From Agrobacterium vitis (GTDB lineage Bacteria; Pseudomonadota; Alphaproteobacteria; Rhizobiales; Rhizobiaceae), in assembly GCF_013426735.1 (NCBI RefSeq), contig NZ_AP023272.1, positions 186,001 to 250,000 on the forward strand: 64,000 nucleotides of DNA. The letters run 5' to 3'. Numbering within the stretch: the stretch's first letter is position 1; the number at the start of each line of letters is the position of its first letter. This document shows positions 48,505 through 60,015 of the stretch, piece after piece. The translations under genes were made by a program, and so were the position numbers. Below the pieces are notes generated by a model, which was not told where the DNA came from, did no database searches, and saw only the letters and a program-made list of their open reading frames with translations.

Positions 48505-48762
48505 AAGACTTTTCCAGCAGGGCAAGATCGACGATCTGCCACATGTCGTTTCTCATCTGATCTCTTTCAGCGTCCCATCCGCGTCCTGCCCGGGCCTGTC
48601 ATGATTGATGATTGCCGTATAATCCAGCCCGTTCGCCTGACAAACTCTTGCATAGCAGGCATTGATGCAACTCGCCTGCAACAGTTCGATAAGCCTGGTT
48701 TTGACGCCCGGCTGGCAATAAACGAGATTCGCCAAGCCTGCGCGATGCACGGCGACAATCCA
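48505..48762 (-). pseudogene. Remnant of a second GT61 gene (3' end only)
   Basis: This stretch aligns with the 3' end of the intact GT61 gene (43378-43630). The recognisable part reads AGLANLVYCQPGVKTRLIELLQ and SCINACYARVCQ. A one-base deletion near 48560 shifts the frame so that the copy ends early, while the lost end (RNDMWQIVDLALLEK) is still legible in another frame. The first 80% of the gene is absent: homology stops at GGCGACAAT (48751-48759) and runs within about 20 bases into the RTX leader repeat. It is a dead relic of a tandem duplication. Confidence 0.9.
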
Positions 48763-48775
48763 TGATTTAATATTG

Positions 48776-48859
48776 CTAAATTAGACGAAAATATTCCCTC
48801 TATGCGATTATATTTTGATATGCAATTTATAAGTCAGGGTGCAATCAGGGGTATGTCAC
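48776..48859 (+). repeat. 84-bp leader upstream of RTX gene 2, copy 2
   Basis: Same length as 44647-44730 and alignable without gaps, with most differences in the middle. It ends with the same GCAATCAGGGGTAT ribosome-binding region before the start codon. Confidence 0.8.
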
Positions 48860-51800
48860 ATGGCGACTTTAACGGGCGATTCTGGAAATAATACTTTAAA
48901 CGGAACAACAGCGGCAGATACAATTTCGGGCCTAGCTGGCGACGACATATTAAACGGTAGCGATGGTAACGATACGCTAGATGGCGGGGCAGGAGCTGAC
49001 GTTCTAAAGGGCGGGTCGGGTTCCGACACGGCAAGCTATGGTGGAAGCGCGGCGGTCAATGTCAACCTCAAGACCGGCATCACATCAGGTGGAGATGCCG
49101 CTGGCGATACGTTCGACAGCATCGAGAACCTGACAGGGTCAGGTTATAACGATACGCTGACGGGAGATGATGGCAACAACGTTCTCAATGGCGGTAGTGG
49201 GAGTGACACCCTGGCAGGTGGTGAGGGCGACGATACAATCTACGGTGGCAATGACGGTGACACCTTGGTAGGTGGTGAGGGCGACGATACGCTCTACGGT
49301 GGCAATGACGGTGACACCTTGGTAGGAGGCCGGGGAGCAGATACGCTGATCGGTGGCGATGGCACGGCCACGGACACGGCAAGCTATGCCAGTTCGTCAG
49401 CAGCCGTCCAAATCAATCTCGTCACTGACGTGTTCACCGGGGGCGATGCCGAGGGAGATACGCTGACCTCAATCGAATGGATCGCCGGGTCGGACTTCAA
49501 CGACACATTCACCGCATCGAATTTCATCATCCTGGCAGGTGGAAAAGGTGACGATACCTATGTCGTGGGCAGCAACGTCACCATCTCCGAAGGCGCAGGT
49601 GGGGGCAGTGACACGGTCCAAACCACTTTTGATTACACTCTCTCGACCTATTTCGAAACCCTGGAATATATAGGAACCGGCGACTTTACCGGTACAGGGA
49701 GTGCGCAGGACAACACGATCATCGGTGGCGCCGGCAACGATACGCTGATCGGCAAGGCGGGTGCCGACAGCCTGAACGGCGGATCGGGCACCGACACGGC
49801 AAGCTATAAGGGAAGTGCAGCGGTCAATATCAACCTCAAGACCAGTGTTACATCCGGTGGAGATGCAGTTGGCGATACGTTCACTAGCATCGAGAACCTA
49901 ACTGGCTCCAGCTATTCCGACACGCTGACGGGTGATGATGGCGACAACGTTCTCAACGGCGGCGGCGGCAACGACACTTTGGCCGGCGGTGACGGTTCCG
50001 ACACGGCAAGCTATGCCGGAAGTGCGGCGGTCAATGTCAACCTCAAAACCGGCGCGAAATCGGGTGGAGATGCAGTTGGGGATACGTTCACCAGCATCGA
50101 AAACCTCACGGGCTCCAGCTACGCCGACACGTTGACGGGCGATGATGGCAACAACGTTCTCAACGGCGGTAGCGGCGATGACACCTTGGTAGGTGGCGAG
50201 GGTGCCGATACGCTGATCGGTGGCGATGGCACGGACACGGCAAGCTATGCCAGTTCTCTAGCAGCCATCCAAATCAATCTTGTCACCGGCGTCTCCACCG
50301 GGGGCGATGCCGAGGGCGATACGTTCCAGACCATCGAAAAGATCACCGGCTCAGACTTCAACGACACATTCACCGCATCAACCTCTATCACCCTGGCAGG
50401 TGGCAAAGGGAATGATACCTATGTTGTGGGCGGCCGCGGTGTCGCCATCTCCGAAGACACAGGTGGAGACAATGACACGGTCCGGACCTCTGTAAACTAC
50501 ACGCTGTCGGACTATGTCGAAGCGTTGGAATACACGGGAACCGGCGACTTCACCGGTACCGGGAGCGCGCAGGATAACACGATCACCGGCGGTGCTGGCA
50601 ACGATACACTGATCGGCAAGGCGGGTGCCGACGTTCTAAACGGCGGATCGGGCACCGACACGGCAAGCTATGAGGGAAGCGCAGCAGTCAATGTCAACCT
50701 CAAGACCGGAGAGAAATCTGGTGGAGATGCAGTTGGCGATACGTTCGACAGTATCGAGAACCTGACGGGTTCCAGCAATGCCGACACGCTGACGGGCGAT
50801 GATGGCAACAACGTTCTCAACGGCGGTAGCGGCGATGACACCCTGACAGGTGGCGAGGGTGCCGACACGCTGAGCGGAGGCAGCGGCAACGACACCCTGA
50901 CAGGTGGCGAAGGTGCCGACACGCTGAGCGGTGGTAATGACGCTGACACCTTGGTAGGTGGCGAGGGTGCCGATACGCTGATCGGTGGCGAGGGCACTGA
51001 CACGGCAAGCTATGCCAGTTCTCTAACAGCCATCCAAATCAATCTTGTCACCGGCGTCTCCACCGGGGGCGATGCCGAGGGCGATACGTTCCAGAGCATC
51101 GAAAACATCACCGGCTCAGACTTCAACGACACATTCACCGCATCGAGCTCCATCACCCTGGCGGGCGGCAAAGGAGATGATACCTATGTCGTGGGCAGCA
51201 GCAGCGTCACCATCTCCGAAGACACAGGCGGGGGCAGCGTTGACAAGGTCTGGACCTCTGTAAACTACTCGCTGTCGGACTATGTCGAAACGCTGGAATA
51301 CAAAGGAACTGGCGACTTTACCGGCACCGGGAGCGCACAGGACAACACGATCACCGGCGGTGCTGGCAACGATACGCTGATCGGCAAGGCGGGTGCCGAC
51401 AGCCTGAACGGCGGTGACGGCACCGACACGGCAAGCTATGAGGGAAGTGCAGCGGTCAACGTCAACCTTAAGACCAGCGAGAAATCAGGGGGAGACGCAG
51501 TTGGTGATACATTCACCAGCATCGAGAACCTCACGGGCTCCAGCTACGCCGACACGCTGACGGGGGATGATGGCAACAACGTTCTCAATGGCGGCAGCGG
51601 CAACGACACCCTGACAGGTGGCGAGGGTGCCGATACGCTGATCGGTGGCGATGGCACGGACACGGCAAGCTATGCCAGTTCTCTAGCAGCCGTCCAAATC
51701 AATCTCGTCACCGGCGTCTCCACCGGGGGCGATGCCGAGGGCGATACGTTCCAGACCATCGAAAAGATCATCGGCTCTGACTTCAACGACACATTCACCG

Positions 51801-54800
51801 CATCAAGCACCATCACCCTGGCAGGCGGCAAAGGGAATGATACCTATGTTGTGGGCAGCAGCAGCGTCACCATCTCAGAAGGCGCAGGTGGAGACAATGA
51901 CACGGTCCGGACCTCTGTAAACTACACGCTGTCGGACTATGTCGAAACGCTGGAATACACAGGAACCGGCGACTTCACCGGTACCGGGAGCGCGCAGGAT
52001 AACACGATCACCGGCGGTGCTGGCAACGATACACTGATCGGCAAGGCGGGTGCCGACGTTCTAAACGGCGGATCGGGCACCGACACGGCAAGCTATGAGG
52101 GAAGCGCAGCAGTCAATGTCAACCTCAAGACCGGAGAGAAATCTGGTGGAGATGCAGTTGGCGATACGTTCGACAGTATCGAGAACCTGACGGGTTCCAG
52201 CAATGCCGACACGCTGACGGGCGATGATGGCAACAACGTTCTCAACGGCGGTAGCGGCGATGACACCCTGACAGGTGGCGAGGGTGCCGACACGCTGAGC
52301 GGAGGCAGCGGCAACGACACCCTGACAGGTGGCGAAGGTGCCGACACGCTGAGCGGTGGTAATGACGCTGACACCTTGGTAGGTGGCGAGGGTGCCGACA
52401 CGCTGATCGGTGGCGAGGGCAATGACACTTTGGAAGGTGACGAGGGAGCAGATACGCTGAACGGCGGTTACGGTGGCGACATCCTGAGAGGTGGCGAGGG
52501 TGCCGATACGCTGAGCGGTGGCGATGGCAATGACACTTTGGTAGGTGGTGAAGGTGCCGACACGCTGATCGGTGGCGATGGCCCAGACACGGACACGGAC
52601 ACGGCAAGCTACGCCAGTTCTCTAACAGCCGTCCAAATCAATCTCGTCACCGGTGTCTTCACCGGGGACGATGCCGAGGGCGATACGTTCCAGAGCATCG
52701 AAAACATCACCGGGTCGAGCTTCAACGACACATTCACCGCATCGAGCTCCATCACCCTGGCAGGCGGCAAAGGGGATGATACCTATATCGTGGGCAGCAG
52801 CAGCGTCACCATCTCCGAAGACACAGGTGGAGACAATGACACGGTCCGAACCTCGGTAAACTACACACTGTCGAACTATGTCGAAACGCTGGAATACACA
52901 GGAACCGGCGACTTCACCGGTACCGGAAGCGCGCAGGATAACACGATCACCGGCGGTGCTGGCAACGATACGCTGATCGGCAAGGCGGGTGCCGACATCC
53001 TGAACGGCGGATCGGGCACCGACACGGCAAGCTATACAGAAAGTGCAGCGGTCAATGTCAACCTCAAGACCAATCTTGCCACCGGCGGCGAAGCGGCTGG
53101 CGATACATTCACCAGTATCGAGAACCTGACGGGCACCAACTACGCCGACACGCTGACGGGGGATGATGGAAACAACGTTCTCAATGGCGGCAGCGGCAAA
53201 GACACCCTGACAGGTGGCGACGGCGCCGACACGCTGATCGGTGGTAATGACGGTGACACCTTGGAAGGTGGCACTGGAGCGGATACGCTGAGCGGCGACG
53301 GCGGCGATGACACCTTGGTAGGTGGCGAGGGTGCCGATACGCTAAGTGGTGGCGATGGCAATGACACCCTGACAGGGGGCGAGGGTGCCGATACGCTGAA
53401 CGGCGGTTACGGTGCTGACATAATGAGAGGGGGCGAGGGAGCAGACACGCTGAGCGGTGGTAATGACGGTGACACCTTCGAAGGTGGTGAGGGTGCCGAC
53501 AGGCTGATCGGTGGCGATGGCACTGACACGGCAAGCTATGCCAGTTCTCTAGCAGCCGTCCAAATCAATCTCGTCACCGGCGTCTCCACCGGGGGCGATG
53601 CCGAGGGCGATACGCTGACCTCAATCGAAAAGATTACCGGGTCGAGCTTCAACGACACATTCACCGCATCAAGCTCCATCACTCTGGCAGGCGGCAAAGG
53701 GGATGATACCTATATCGTGGGCAGCAGCAGCGTCACCATCTCCGAAGACACAGGTGCGGGCAGTGACACGGTCCAGACCTCTGTAAACTACACGCTGTCA
53801 AACTATGTCGAAGCGTTGGAATACACAGGAACCGGCGACTTCACCGGCCAAGGAAACGGGCAGAACAACACGATCACCGGCGGCGCTGGCAACGATACGC
53901 TGATCGGCAAGGCGGGTGCCGACAGCCTGAACGGCGGCGAAGGCACCGACACGGCAAGCTATACAGAAAGTGCAGCGGTTAATGTCAACCTCAAGACCAA
54001 TCTTGCCACCGGCGGTGAAGCGGCTGGCGATACATTCACCAGTATCGAGAACCTCACGGGTTCCAGCAATGCCGACACGCTGACGGGCGATGATGGCAAC
54101 AACGTTCTCAACGGCGGTAGCGGCAACGACACCCTGACAGGTGGCGAAGGAGCCGACACGCTGAGCGGCGGGAATGATGCTGACACCCTGGTAGGTGGAG
54201 AGGGAGCCGATATGCTGATCGGTGGCGATGGCACGGACACGGCAAGCTACGCCAGTTCTATAGCAGCCGTCCAAATCAATCTCCTCACCGGTGTCTTCAC
54301 CGGGGACGATGCCGAGGGCGATACGTTCCAGAGCATCGAAAAGATCACCGGGTCGAGCTTCAACGACACATTCACCGCATCGAGCTCCATCACCCTGGCG
54401 GGCGGCAAAGGGAATGATACCTATGTTGTGGGCAGCAGCAGCGTCACCATCTCCGAAGACACAGGTGCGGGCAATGACACGGTCCACACCTCGGTAAACT
54501 ACACGCTGTCGAACTATGTCGAAGCGTTGGAATACACAGGAACCGGCGACTTCACCGGCCAAGGAAACGGGCAGGATAACACGATCACCGGCGGTGCTGG
54601 CAACGATACACTGATCGGCAAGGCGGGTGCCGACATCCTGAACGGCGGTGAAGGCACCGACACGGCAAGCTATACAGAAAGTGCGGCGGTCAATGTCAAC
54701 CTCAAGACCAATCTTGCCACCGGCGGAGAAGCGGCTGGCGATACATTCACCAGTATCGAGAACCTGACGGGTTCCAGCAATGCCGACACGCTGACGGGCG

Positions 54801-57800
54801 ATGATGGCAACAACGTTCTCAACGGCGGTAGCGGCAACGACACCCTGACAGGTGGCGAAGGAGCCGACACGCTGAGCGGCGGGAATGATGCTGACACCCT
54901 GGTAGGTGGAGAGGGAGCCGATATGCTGATCGGTGGCGATGGCACGGACACGGCAAGCTACGCCAGTTCTCTAGCAGCCGTCCAAATCAATCTCGTCACC
55001 GGTGTCTTCACCGGGGACGATGCCGAGGGCGATACGTTCCAGAGCATCGAAAACATCACCGGGTCGAGCTTCAACGACACATTCACCGCATCGAGCTCCA
55101 TCACCCTGGCAGGCGGCAAAGGGGATGATACCTATATCGTGGGCAGCAGCAGCGTCACCATCTCCGAAGACACAGGGGGAGACAATGACACGGTCCGAAC
55201 CTCGGTAAACTACACGCTGTCGAACTATGTCGAAACGCTGGAATACACAGGAACCGGCGATTTCACTGGCCAAGGAAACGCGCAGAACAACACGATCACC
55301 GGCGGTGCTGGCAACGATACGCTGATCGGCAAGGCGGGTGCCGACGTTCTAAACGGCGGATCGGGCACCGACACGGCGAGCTATGCCGGAAGTGCAGCGG
55401 TCAATGTCAACCTCAAGACCAATCTTGCCACCGGCGGAGAAGCGGCTGGCGATACATTCACCAGTATCGAGAACCTGACGGGTTCCAGCAATGCCGACAC
55501 GCTGACGGGCGATGATGGCAACAACGTTCTCGACGGCGGTAGCGGCGATGACACCCTGACAGGTGGCGAGGGTGCCGACACGTTGAGCGGCGGGAATGAT
55601 GCTGACACCCTGGTAGGTGGAGAGGGTGCCGATATGCTGATCGGTGGCGATGGCACGGACACGGCAAGCTATGCCAGTTCTCTAGCAGCCGTCCAAATCA
55701 ATCTCCTCACCGGTGTCTTCACCGGGGACGATGCCGAGGGCGATACGTTCCAGAGCATCGAAAACATCACCGGGTCGAGCTTCAACGACACATTCACCGC
55801 ATCGAGCTCCATCACCCTGGCGGGCGGCAAAGGGAATGATACCTATGTTGTGGGCAGCAGCAGCGTCACCATCTCCGAAGACACAGGTGGAGACAATGAC
55901 AAGGTCTGGACCTCGGTAAACTACACGCTGTCGAACTATGTCGAAACGCTCGAATACACAGGAACCAGCAACTTTACCGGTACCGGGAGCGCGCAGGACA
56001 ACACGATCACCGGCGGCGCTGGCAACGATACACTGATCGGCAAGGCAGGTGCCGACAGCCTGAACGGCGGCGAAGGCACCGACACGGCAAGCTATGCCGG
56101 AAGTGCGGCGGTCAATGTCAACCTCAAGACCAATCTTGCCACCGGCGGCGAAGCGGCTGGCGATACATTCACCAGTATCGAGAACCTGACGGGTTCCAGC
56201 AATGCCGACACGCTGACGGGCGATGATGGCAACAACGTTCTCGACGGCGGTAGCGGCGATGACACCCTGACAGGTGGCGAGGGTGCCGACACGTTGAGCG
56301 GCGGGAATGATGCTGACACCCTGGTAGGTGGAGAGGGTGCCGATATGCTGATCGGTGGCGATGGCACGGACACGGCAAGCTATGCCAGTTCTCTAGCAGC
56401 CGTCCAAATCAATCTCCTCACCGGTGTCTTCACCGGGGACGATGCCGAGGGCGATACGCTGACCTCAATCGAAAAGATTACCGGGTCGAGCTTCAACGAC
56501 ACATTCACCGCATCAAGCTCCATCACCCTGGCGGGCGGCAAAGGAGATGATACCTATGTCGTGGGCAGCAGCAGCGTCACCATCTCCGAAGACACAGGTG
56601 CGGGCAGTGACACGGTCCAGACCTCGGTAAACTACACGCTGTCGAACTATGTCGAAACGCTCGAATACACAGGAACCGGCGACTTCACCGGCCAAGGAAA
56701 CGGGCAGGACAACACGATCACCGGCGGTGCTGGCAACGATACGCTGATCGGCAAGGCGGGTGCCGACGTTCTAAACGGCGGATCGGGCACCGACACGGCG
56801 AGCTATGCCGGAAGTGCAGCGGTCAATGTCAACCTCAAGACCAATCTTGCCACCGGCGGCGAAGCGGCTGGCGATACATTCACCAGTATCGAGAACCTGA
56901 CGGGTTCCAGCAATGCCGACACGCTGACGGGGGATGATGGCAACAACGTTCTCGACGGCGGTAGCGGCAACGACACCCTGACAGGTGGCGAGGGTGCCGA
57001 CACGTTGAGCGGCGGGAATGATGCTGACACCCTAGTAGGTGGCGAGGGAGCCGATATGCTGATCGGTGGCGATGGCACGGACACGGCAAGCTATGCCAGT
57101 TCTCTAGCAGCCGTCCAAATCAATCTCCTCACCGGTGTCTTCACCGGGGACGATGCCGAGGGCGATACGTTCCAGAGCATCGAAAACATCACCGGGTCGA
57201 GCTTCAACGACACATTCACCGCATCGAGCTCCATCACCCTGGCAGGCGGCAAAGGAGATGATACCTATGTCGTCAGTCAGATTGCCACAACGACGGTTTT
57301 GGTCGAAGACGCAGGCGCTGGCACGGATATGGTTGAAACAACCTTGACCAGCTACACGCTGAAAACCAATTTCGAAAACCTCACCCACACCGACTCGACC
57401 AATTTTCTCGGTTATGGCAATGGTGCCGACAATGTCATTGTCAGTCAGGGCGGTGTCGATAAGCTCTATGGCTATGCTGGAAACGATACGATCCGTGGCG
57501 GCAGCGGTGGTGATACCATTGACGGTGGCGACGGAAGCGACACGGCAAGCTACAGCGATTCCACCGCAGCCGTGACCATTAATCTTCTCATGAAAACTGT
57601 CTCCGGCGGTTACGCCACAGGCGATGTATTCACCAGCATCGAAAACGTTGAAGGATCGGCCTATGCCGATACGCTGACGGGAGACACCGGGGCCAACGTG
57701 CTATCGGGTGGGGCTAGTGATGACGTGCTGGATGGTGGCACCGGCAATGACGGACTTTACGGTGGTGAAGGCAGCGATGTGTTCGTGTTCAACACCAGCT

Positions 57801-58003
57801 ATGGCAATGATGTCGTTTTCGACTTCCAGGCCTCGTCGGACACAATCGATCTGACCGGCATGGGCTTTGCCACGGTCAGCGACGCCGCCGCCTATGCGAG
57901 CGAGATTGAGGACGGCGTGCTGTTCAACTTCGGCAACGGCGATACGCTGACAGTGCATGGCTTGAGCTATGCCAGCCTGACATCCAGCGACACATTGATG
58001 TAA
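48860..58003 (+). CDS. Giant RTX-type calcium-binding exoprotein 2
   Basis: A 3047-residue paralogue of the upstream RTX protein. ATG at 48860 is used because it matches the first gene's start ([16 protein letters not shown]) and its ribosome-binding site; an ATG at 48839 lies inside the leader repeat. The protein is one long series of RTX nonapeptides in eleven higher-order modules, marked by TASYASS at codon starts near 49381, 50242, 51007, 51667, 52606, 53533, 54244, 54955, 55666, 56377 and 57088. The last modules are nearly identical. It is very acidic and has no visible catalytic domain. The C-terminus ([16 protein letters not shown]...SSDTLM) is a type I secretion signal like that of protein 1. 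Confidence 0.9.
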   Translation: MATLTGDSGNNTLNGTTAADTISGLAGDDILNGSDGNDTLDGGAGADVLKGGSGSDTASYGGSAAVNVNLKTGITSGGDAAGDTFDSIENLTGSGYNDTLTGDDGNNVLNGGSGSDTLAGGEGDDTIYGGNDGDTLVGGEGDDTLYGGNDGDTLVGGRGADTLIGGDGTATDTASYASSSAAVQINLVTDVFTGGDAEGDTLTSIEWIAGSDFNDTFTASNFIILAGGKGDDTYVVGSNVTISEGAGGGSDTVQTTFDYTLSTYFETLEYIGTGDFTGTGSAQDNTIIGGAGNDTLIGKAGADSLNGGSGTDTASYKGSAAVNINLKTSVTSGGDAVGDTFTSIENLTGSSYSDTLTGDDGDNVLNGGGGNDTLAGGDGSDTASYAGSAAVNVNLKTGAKSGGDAVGDTFTSIENLTGSSYADTLTGDDGNNVLNGGSGDDTLVGGEGADTLIGGDGTDTASYASSLAAIQINLVTGVSTGGDAEGDTFQTIEKITGSDFNDTFTASTSITLAGGKGNDTYVVGGRGVAISEDTGGDNDTVRTSVNYTLSDYVEALEYTGTGDFTGTGSAQDNTITGGAGNDTLIGKAGADVLNGGSGTDTASYEGSAAVNVNLKTGEKSGGDAVGDTFDSIENLTGSSNADTLTGDDGNNVLNGGSGDDTLTGGEGADTLSGGSGNDTLTGGEGADTLSGGNDADTLVGGEGADTLIGGEGTDTASYASSLTAIQINLVTGVSTGGDAEGDTFQSIENITGSDFNDTFTASSSITLAGGKGDDTYVVGSSSVTISEDTGGGSVDKVWTSVNYSLSDYVETLEYKGTGDFTGTGSAQDNTITGGAGNDTLIGKAGADSLNGGDGTDTASYEGSAAVNVNLKTSEKSGGDAVGDTFTSIENLTGSSYADTLTGDDGNNVLNGGSGNDTLTGGEGADTLIGGDGTDTASYASSLAAVQINLVTGVSTGGDAEGDTFQTIEKIIGSDFNDTFTASSTITLAGGKGNDTYVVGSSSVTISEGAGGDNDTVRTSVNYTLSDYVETLEYTGTGDFTGTGSAQDNTITGGAGNDTLIGKAGADVLNGGSGTDTASYEGSAAVNVNLKTGEKSGGDAVGDTFDSIENLTGSSNADTLTGDDGNNVLNGGSGDDTLTGGEGADTLSGGSGNDTLTGGEGADTLSGGNDADTLVGGEGADTLIGGEGNDTLEGDEGADTLNGGYGGDILRGGEGADTLSGGDGNDTLVGGEGADTLIGGDGPDTDTDTASYASSLTAVQINLVTGVFTGDDAEGDTFQSIENITGSSFNDTFTASSSITLAGGKGDDTYIVGSSSVTISEDTGGDNDTVRTSVNYTLSNYVETLEYTGTGDFTGTGSAQDNTITGGAGNDTLIGKAGADILNGGSGTDTASYTESAAVNVNLKTNLATGGEAAGDTFTSIENLTGTNYADTLTGDDGNNVLNGGSGKDTLTGGDGADTLIGGNDGDTLEGGTGADTLSGDGGDDTLVGGEGADTLSGGDGNDTLTGGEGADTLNGGYGADIMRGGEGADTLSGGNDGDTFEGGEGADRLIGGDGTDTASYASSLAAVQINLVTGVSTGGDAEGDTLTSIEKITGSSFNDTFTASSSITLAGGKGDDTYIVGSSSVTISEDTGAGSDTVQTSVNYTLSNYVEALEYTGTGDFTGQGNGQNNTITGGAGNDTLIGKAGADSLNGGEGTDTASYTESAAVNVNLKTNLATGGEAAGDTFTSIENLTGSSNADTLTGDDGNNVLNGGSGNDTLTGGEGADTLSGGNDADTLVGGEGADMLIGGDGTDTASYASSIAAVQINLLTGVFTGDDAEGDTFQSIEKITGSSFNDTFTASSSITLAGGKGNDTYVVGSSSVTISEDTGAGNDTVHTSVNYTLSNYVEALEYTGTGDFTGQGNGQDNTITGGAGNDTLIGKAGADILNGGEGTDTASYTESAAVNVNLKTNLATGGEAAGDTFTSIENLTGSSNADTLTGDDGNNVLNGGSGNDTLTGGEGADTLSGGNDADTLVGGEGADMLIGGDGTDTASYASSLAAVQINLVTGVFTGDDAEGDTFQSIENITGSSFNDTFTASSSITLAGGKGDDTYIVGSSSVTISEDTGGDNDTVRTSVNYTLSNYVETLEYTGTGDFTGQGNAQNNTITGGAGNDTLIGKAGADVLNGGSGTDTASYAGSAAVNVNLKTNLATGGEAAGDTFTSIENLTGSSNADTLTGDDGNNVLDGGSGDDTLTGGEGADTLSGGNDADTLVGGEGADMLIGGDGTDTASYASSLAAVQINLLTGVFTGDDAEGDTFQSIENITGSSFNDTFTASSSITLAGGKGNDTYVVGSSSVTISEDTGGDNDKVWTSVNYTLSNYVETLEYTGTSNFTGTGSAQDNTITGGAGNDTLIGKAGADSLNGGEGTDTASYAGSAAVNVNLKTNLATGGEAAGDTFTSIENLTGSSNADTLTGDDGNNVLDGGSGDDTLTGGEGADTLSGGNDADTLVGGEGADMLIGGDGTDTASYASSLAAVQINLLTGVFTGDDAEGDTLTSIEKITGSSFNDTFTASSSITLAGGKGDDTYVVGSSSVTISEDTGAGSDTVQTSVNYTLSNYVETLEYTGTGDFTGQGNGQDNTITGGAGNDTLIGKAGADVLNGGSGTDTASYAGSAAVNVNLKTNLATGGEAAGDTFTSIENLTGSSNADTLTGDDGNNVLDGGSGNDTLTGGEGADTLSGGNDADTLVGGEGADMLIGGDGTDTASYASSLAAVQINLLTGVFTGDDAEGDTFQSIENITGSSFNDTFTASSSITLAGGKGDDTYVVSQIATTTVLVEDAGAGTDMVETTLTSYTLKTNFENLTHTDSTNFLGYGNGADNVIVSQGGVDKLYGYAGNDTIRGGSGGDTIDGGDGSDTASYSDSTAAVTINLLMKTVSGGYATGDVFTSIENVEGSAYADTLTGDTGANVLSGGASDDVLDGGTGNDGLYGGEGSDVFVFNTSYGNDVVFDFQASSDTIDLTGMGFATVSDAAAYASEIEDGVLFNFGNGDTLTVHGLSYASLTSSDTLM
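50461..52425 (+). repeat. Internal duplication in RTX gene 2 (1425-bp offset)
   Basis: About 540 bases at 50461-51000 recur almost unchanged at 51886-52425, an offset of 1425 bases (475 codons). The block covers the [27 protein letters not shown] and [21 protein letters not shown] segments. The intervening module is more diverged, so this is a separate event from the 711-bp array. Confidence 0.8.
53533..57087 (+). repeat. Five tandem 711-bp repeats in RTX gene 2
   Basis: The AAGCTA(T/C)GCCAGTTCT landmark recurs at 53533, 54244, 54955, 55666, 56377 and 57088, every 711 bases (237 codons). The copies differ by only scattered substitutions, e.g. CTCGTCACC against CTCCTCACC and GGAAACGGG against GGGAGCGCG. 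The period preserves frame. Near identity at the DNA level, beyond what protein selection needs, indicates recent amplification or gene conversion. Confidence 0.92.
57263..57722 (+). repeat. C-terminal block shared by both RTX genes
   Basis: About 460 bases match 46756-47215 of RTX gene 1 at a constant offset of 10507 bases, without gaps. From about 57719 to the stop the offset becomes 9580, so gene 2 lacks 927 bases (309 codons, in frame) that gene 1 has between the two blocks. Confidence 0.85.
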
Positions 58004-58009
58004 AGCGCG

Positions 58010-58043
58010 AAATGCCGTCGAGATCACTGTCTCGGCGGCATTT
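58010..58043. terminator. Terminator between convergent RTX gene 2 and the transglycosylase gene
   Basis: A 14-bp stem with one wobble (AAATGCCGTCGAGA at 58010-58023, TCTCGGCGGCATTT at 58030-58043) ends in T's and can act in both directions. Confidence 0.85.
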
Positions 58044-58045
58044 TC

Positions 58046-59302
58046 TTACTTCAATTTCGCCTTCAGGCCCTCATCGGGAAAGCAGGTCGGTTTCAGCCCG
58101 TTTTTCGCCTGCCAGTCGCCCAGCGACCGTCGGGTCTTGAAGCCTGCGAGACCATCGGCCTTGCCGACATCATAGCCCTTTTTCACCAGCGTCTGCTGCA
58201 TGGACTGCACGTCGGAGCGCAGCATGTGGCCGACATCGCCCCATGGTGCCGAAAAGCTGCCTGAACCATAGGCGATCCGGTCGGCAAGATTGCCAATAAA
58301 CAGGGCGTACAGGTCGGAATTGTTATATTCCTTCAGCACGTAGAAATTCGGCGTCACCAGAAATTCCGGCCCATGGGTTCCGGCGGGAACCAGCATCATG
58401 GTTGGGGCAGACAGATCCTGTTTCGGGAAGGCTTTGCCGCCAATGCGGCTGATGCCGGTTGCCGCCCAGGCCGACATCGGCTTTGCCAGATCCGGCCCTT
58501 CCTGGGCGCAGGAGACGCCGGACGGTATCGTCACTTCGAACCCCCAGTCACGACCACGCTGCCAGCCTTTCTGCACCAGGAAATTGGCCATGGAAGCCAG
58601 GCTGTCCGGCACCGAGGTCCAGATATTGCGATGACCGTCACCGTCAAAATCCACCGCATATTGCAGGAAGCTCGAGGGCATGAATTGCGGCTGGCCCAGC
58701 GCTCCCGCGCTTGAACTCAGCATGGCGTTGGCAGCAATATCCTTGCCGTCGATAATATGCAGCGCATCGATCAGCTCGCGGGTGAAAAGCTCTTGCCGTG
58801 TGGACATGAAGGCGCTGGTGGCCAGAACATCAACCGCTTCATAGGGAAGTTTCGCCCGGCCATAGCCGGTTTCCCGACCCCAAAGCGCCAGAAGAATCGG
58901 ACCGGGAACGCCGTATTTGGCCTCGATTTTCTTCAATGTCGAGGCGTATTGATCAGCCAGCGCTCTGCCGCTCGCGGCCAGCGCCTGCATGCGGGCCTCA
59001 CGGAAATACGGGCCGGGAGAGGAAAATTCCGCCTGGCTCTGCGGACGCTGCTTCGGTGGAGGGAAGCCGGGGGGCGCCAGATCGGGAAGCGACCAGTCGA
59101 GCTTCACCGTCTTCATCACCGAGGTAAAGGTTGCCTGCGAAATACCGGCCTGTTTGGCTTGCGGCCAGAGGTCCCGGCTGATCCAGGACTGGAACTGGCT
59201 TTCCACCTGCGCTTTCGATGGTGCTGCCATCGCAGATTTGATCGCCAGAAAGCAGAAGGCTGCTGCAAGCGCAGCCATCAGGGGGCGGCGAAAATGGGGC
59301 AT
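58046..59302 (-). CDS. Lytic murein transglycosylase (MltB/SLT_2 type)
   Basis: Periplasmic enzyme that cleaves the peptidoglycan glycan strand with 1,6-anhydro ring formation. The 418 residues have a signal peptide (about 1-27), an SLT_2/MltB catalytic domain with the catalytic Glu in LLALWGRETGYGR (about residue 144), GALGQPQFMPSSFL and DFDGDGHRNIWTS motifs, and a C-terminal peptidoglycan-binding domain (MQQTLVKKGYDVGKADGLAGFKTRRS). No lipobox is seen, so it is soluble or membrane-free. It is divergent from nothing; recR lies upstream on the same strand, 51 bp away. Confidence 0.93.
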   Translation of the reverse strand: MPHFRRPLMAALAAAFCFLAIKSAMAAPSKAQVESQFQSWISRDLWPQAKQAGISQATFTSVMKTVKLDWSLPDLAPPGFPPPKQRPQSQAEFSSPGPYFREARMQALAASGRALADQYASTLKKIEAKYGVPGPILLALWGRETGYGRAKLPYEAVDVLATSAFMSTRQELFTRELIDALHIIDGKDIAANAMLSSSAGALGQPQFMPSSFLQYAVDFDGDGHRNIWTSVPDSLASMANFLVQKGWQRGRDWGFEVTIPSGVSCAQEGPDLAKPMSAWAATGISRIGGKAFPKQDLSAPTMMLVPAGTHGPEFLVTPNFYVLKEYNNSDLYALFIGNLADRIAYGSGSFSAPWGDVGHMLRSDVQSMQQTLVKKGYDVGKADGLAGFKTRRSLGDWQAKNGLKPTCFPDEGLKAKLK

Positions 59303-59353
59303 GTCGTCTCCCGGTCAGAAATTATCGGTCAGATGTCTATTATCAGCATCGAT

Positions 59354-59959
59354 CTATATCAGCGTGCGGGCGCGAAGTGCCGCCGAGAGCGTACCCTCGT
59401 CCAGATAGTCCAGTTCTCCGCCGACAGGCACGCCATGAGCAAGCCGGGTGGTTTTCACCCCTAGCCCGGCCAGGTGATCGGTAATGTAATGGGCCGTGGT
59501 CTGGCCTTCCACCGTGGCATTGACCGCGATGATGATTTCCCGCACGCCGCCCTTTGCCACCCGGTCAATCAGACCCTTGATGTTGAGATCGTCAGGCCCG
59601 ACGCCATCGAGCGGCGACAGCGTACCGCCCAGCACATGATAGGCGACATTCATCGCGCCCGACCGTTCCAGCGCCCAGAGATCGGAAACATCTTCCACGA
59701 CGATAATCACCGATTGGTCGCGCCGCTCGTCGGTACAGACAGTGCAGGGATCAATCGTATCGACATTGCCGCAACAGGAGCAGATCTTCACCTTCGCGTG
59801 GGCCTCGCCCATGGCCAGCGCCAGCGGCCCCATCAATTGCTCGCGCTTCTTGATCAGATGCAGCGCTGCTCTTCGGGCCGAACGGGGGCCGAGCCCCGGC
59901 ACTTTCGCCAGGAGCTGGATCAGTTTTTCGATTTCGGGACCAGTGACTCGCTTTGCCAT
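59354..59959 (-). CDS. recR: Recombination mediator RecR
   Basis: Works with RecO/RecF to load RecA on gapped DNA. The 201 residues show the N-terminal HhH ([20 protein letters not shown]), the four-Cys zinc finger ([17 protein letters not shown], about 58-74) and the Toprim domain ([18 protein letters not shown] ... [12 protein letters not shown]). Usually dnaX and ybaB precede recR; here the next gene upstream (MOSC) is divergent, so no such operon is visible. Confidence 0.96.
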   Translation of the reverse strand: MAKRVTGPEIEKLIQLLAKVPGLGPRSARRAALHLIKKREQLMGPLALAMGEAHAKVKICSCCGNVDTIDPCTVCTDERRDQSVIIVVEDVSDLWALERSGAMNVAYHVLGGTLSPLDGVGPDDLNIKGLIDRVAKGGVREIIIAVNATVEGQTTAHYITDHLAGLGVKTTRLAHGVPVGGELDYLDEGTLSAALRARTLI

Positions 59960-60015
59960 GGCGCGTTCTTAGCCCATATCTATCGGAAACGGAATCGCCG
60001 AAGGAGAACAGCCTC

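Noticed and set aside
53798..54562. 254-codon minus-strand frame inside the RTX repeats
   Set aside because: It recurs with the 711-bp DNA repeat and is an antisense product of the RTX coding sequence.
44731..58003. CRISPR-like array
   Set aside because: The repeats are coding, in frame, with 27-bp and 711-bp periods and no unique spacers of constant length.
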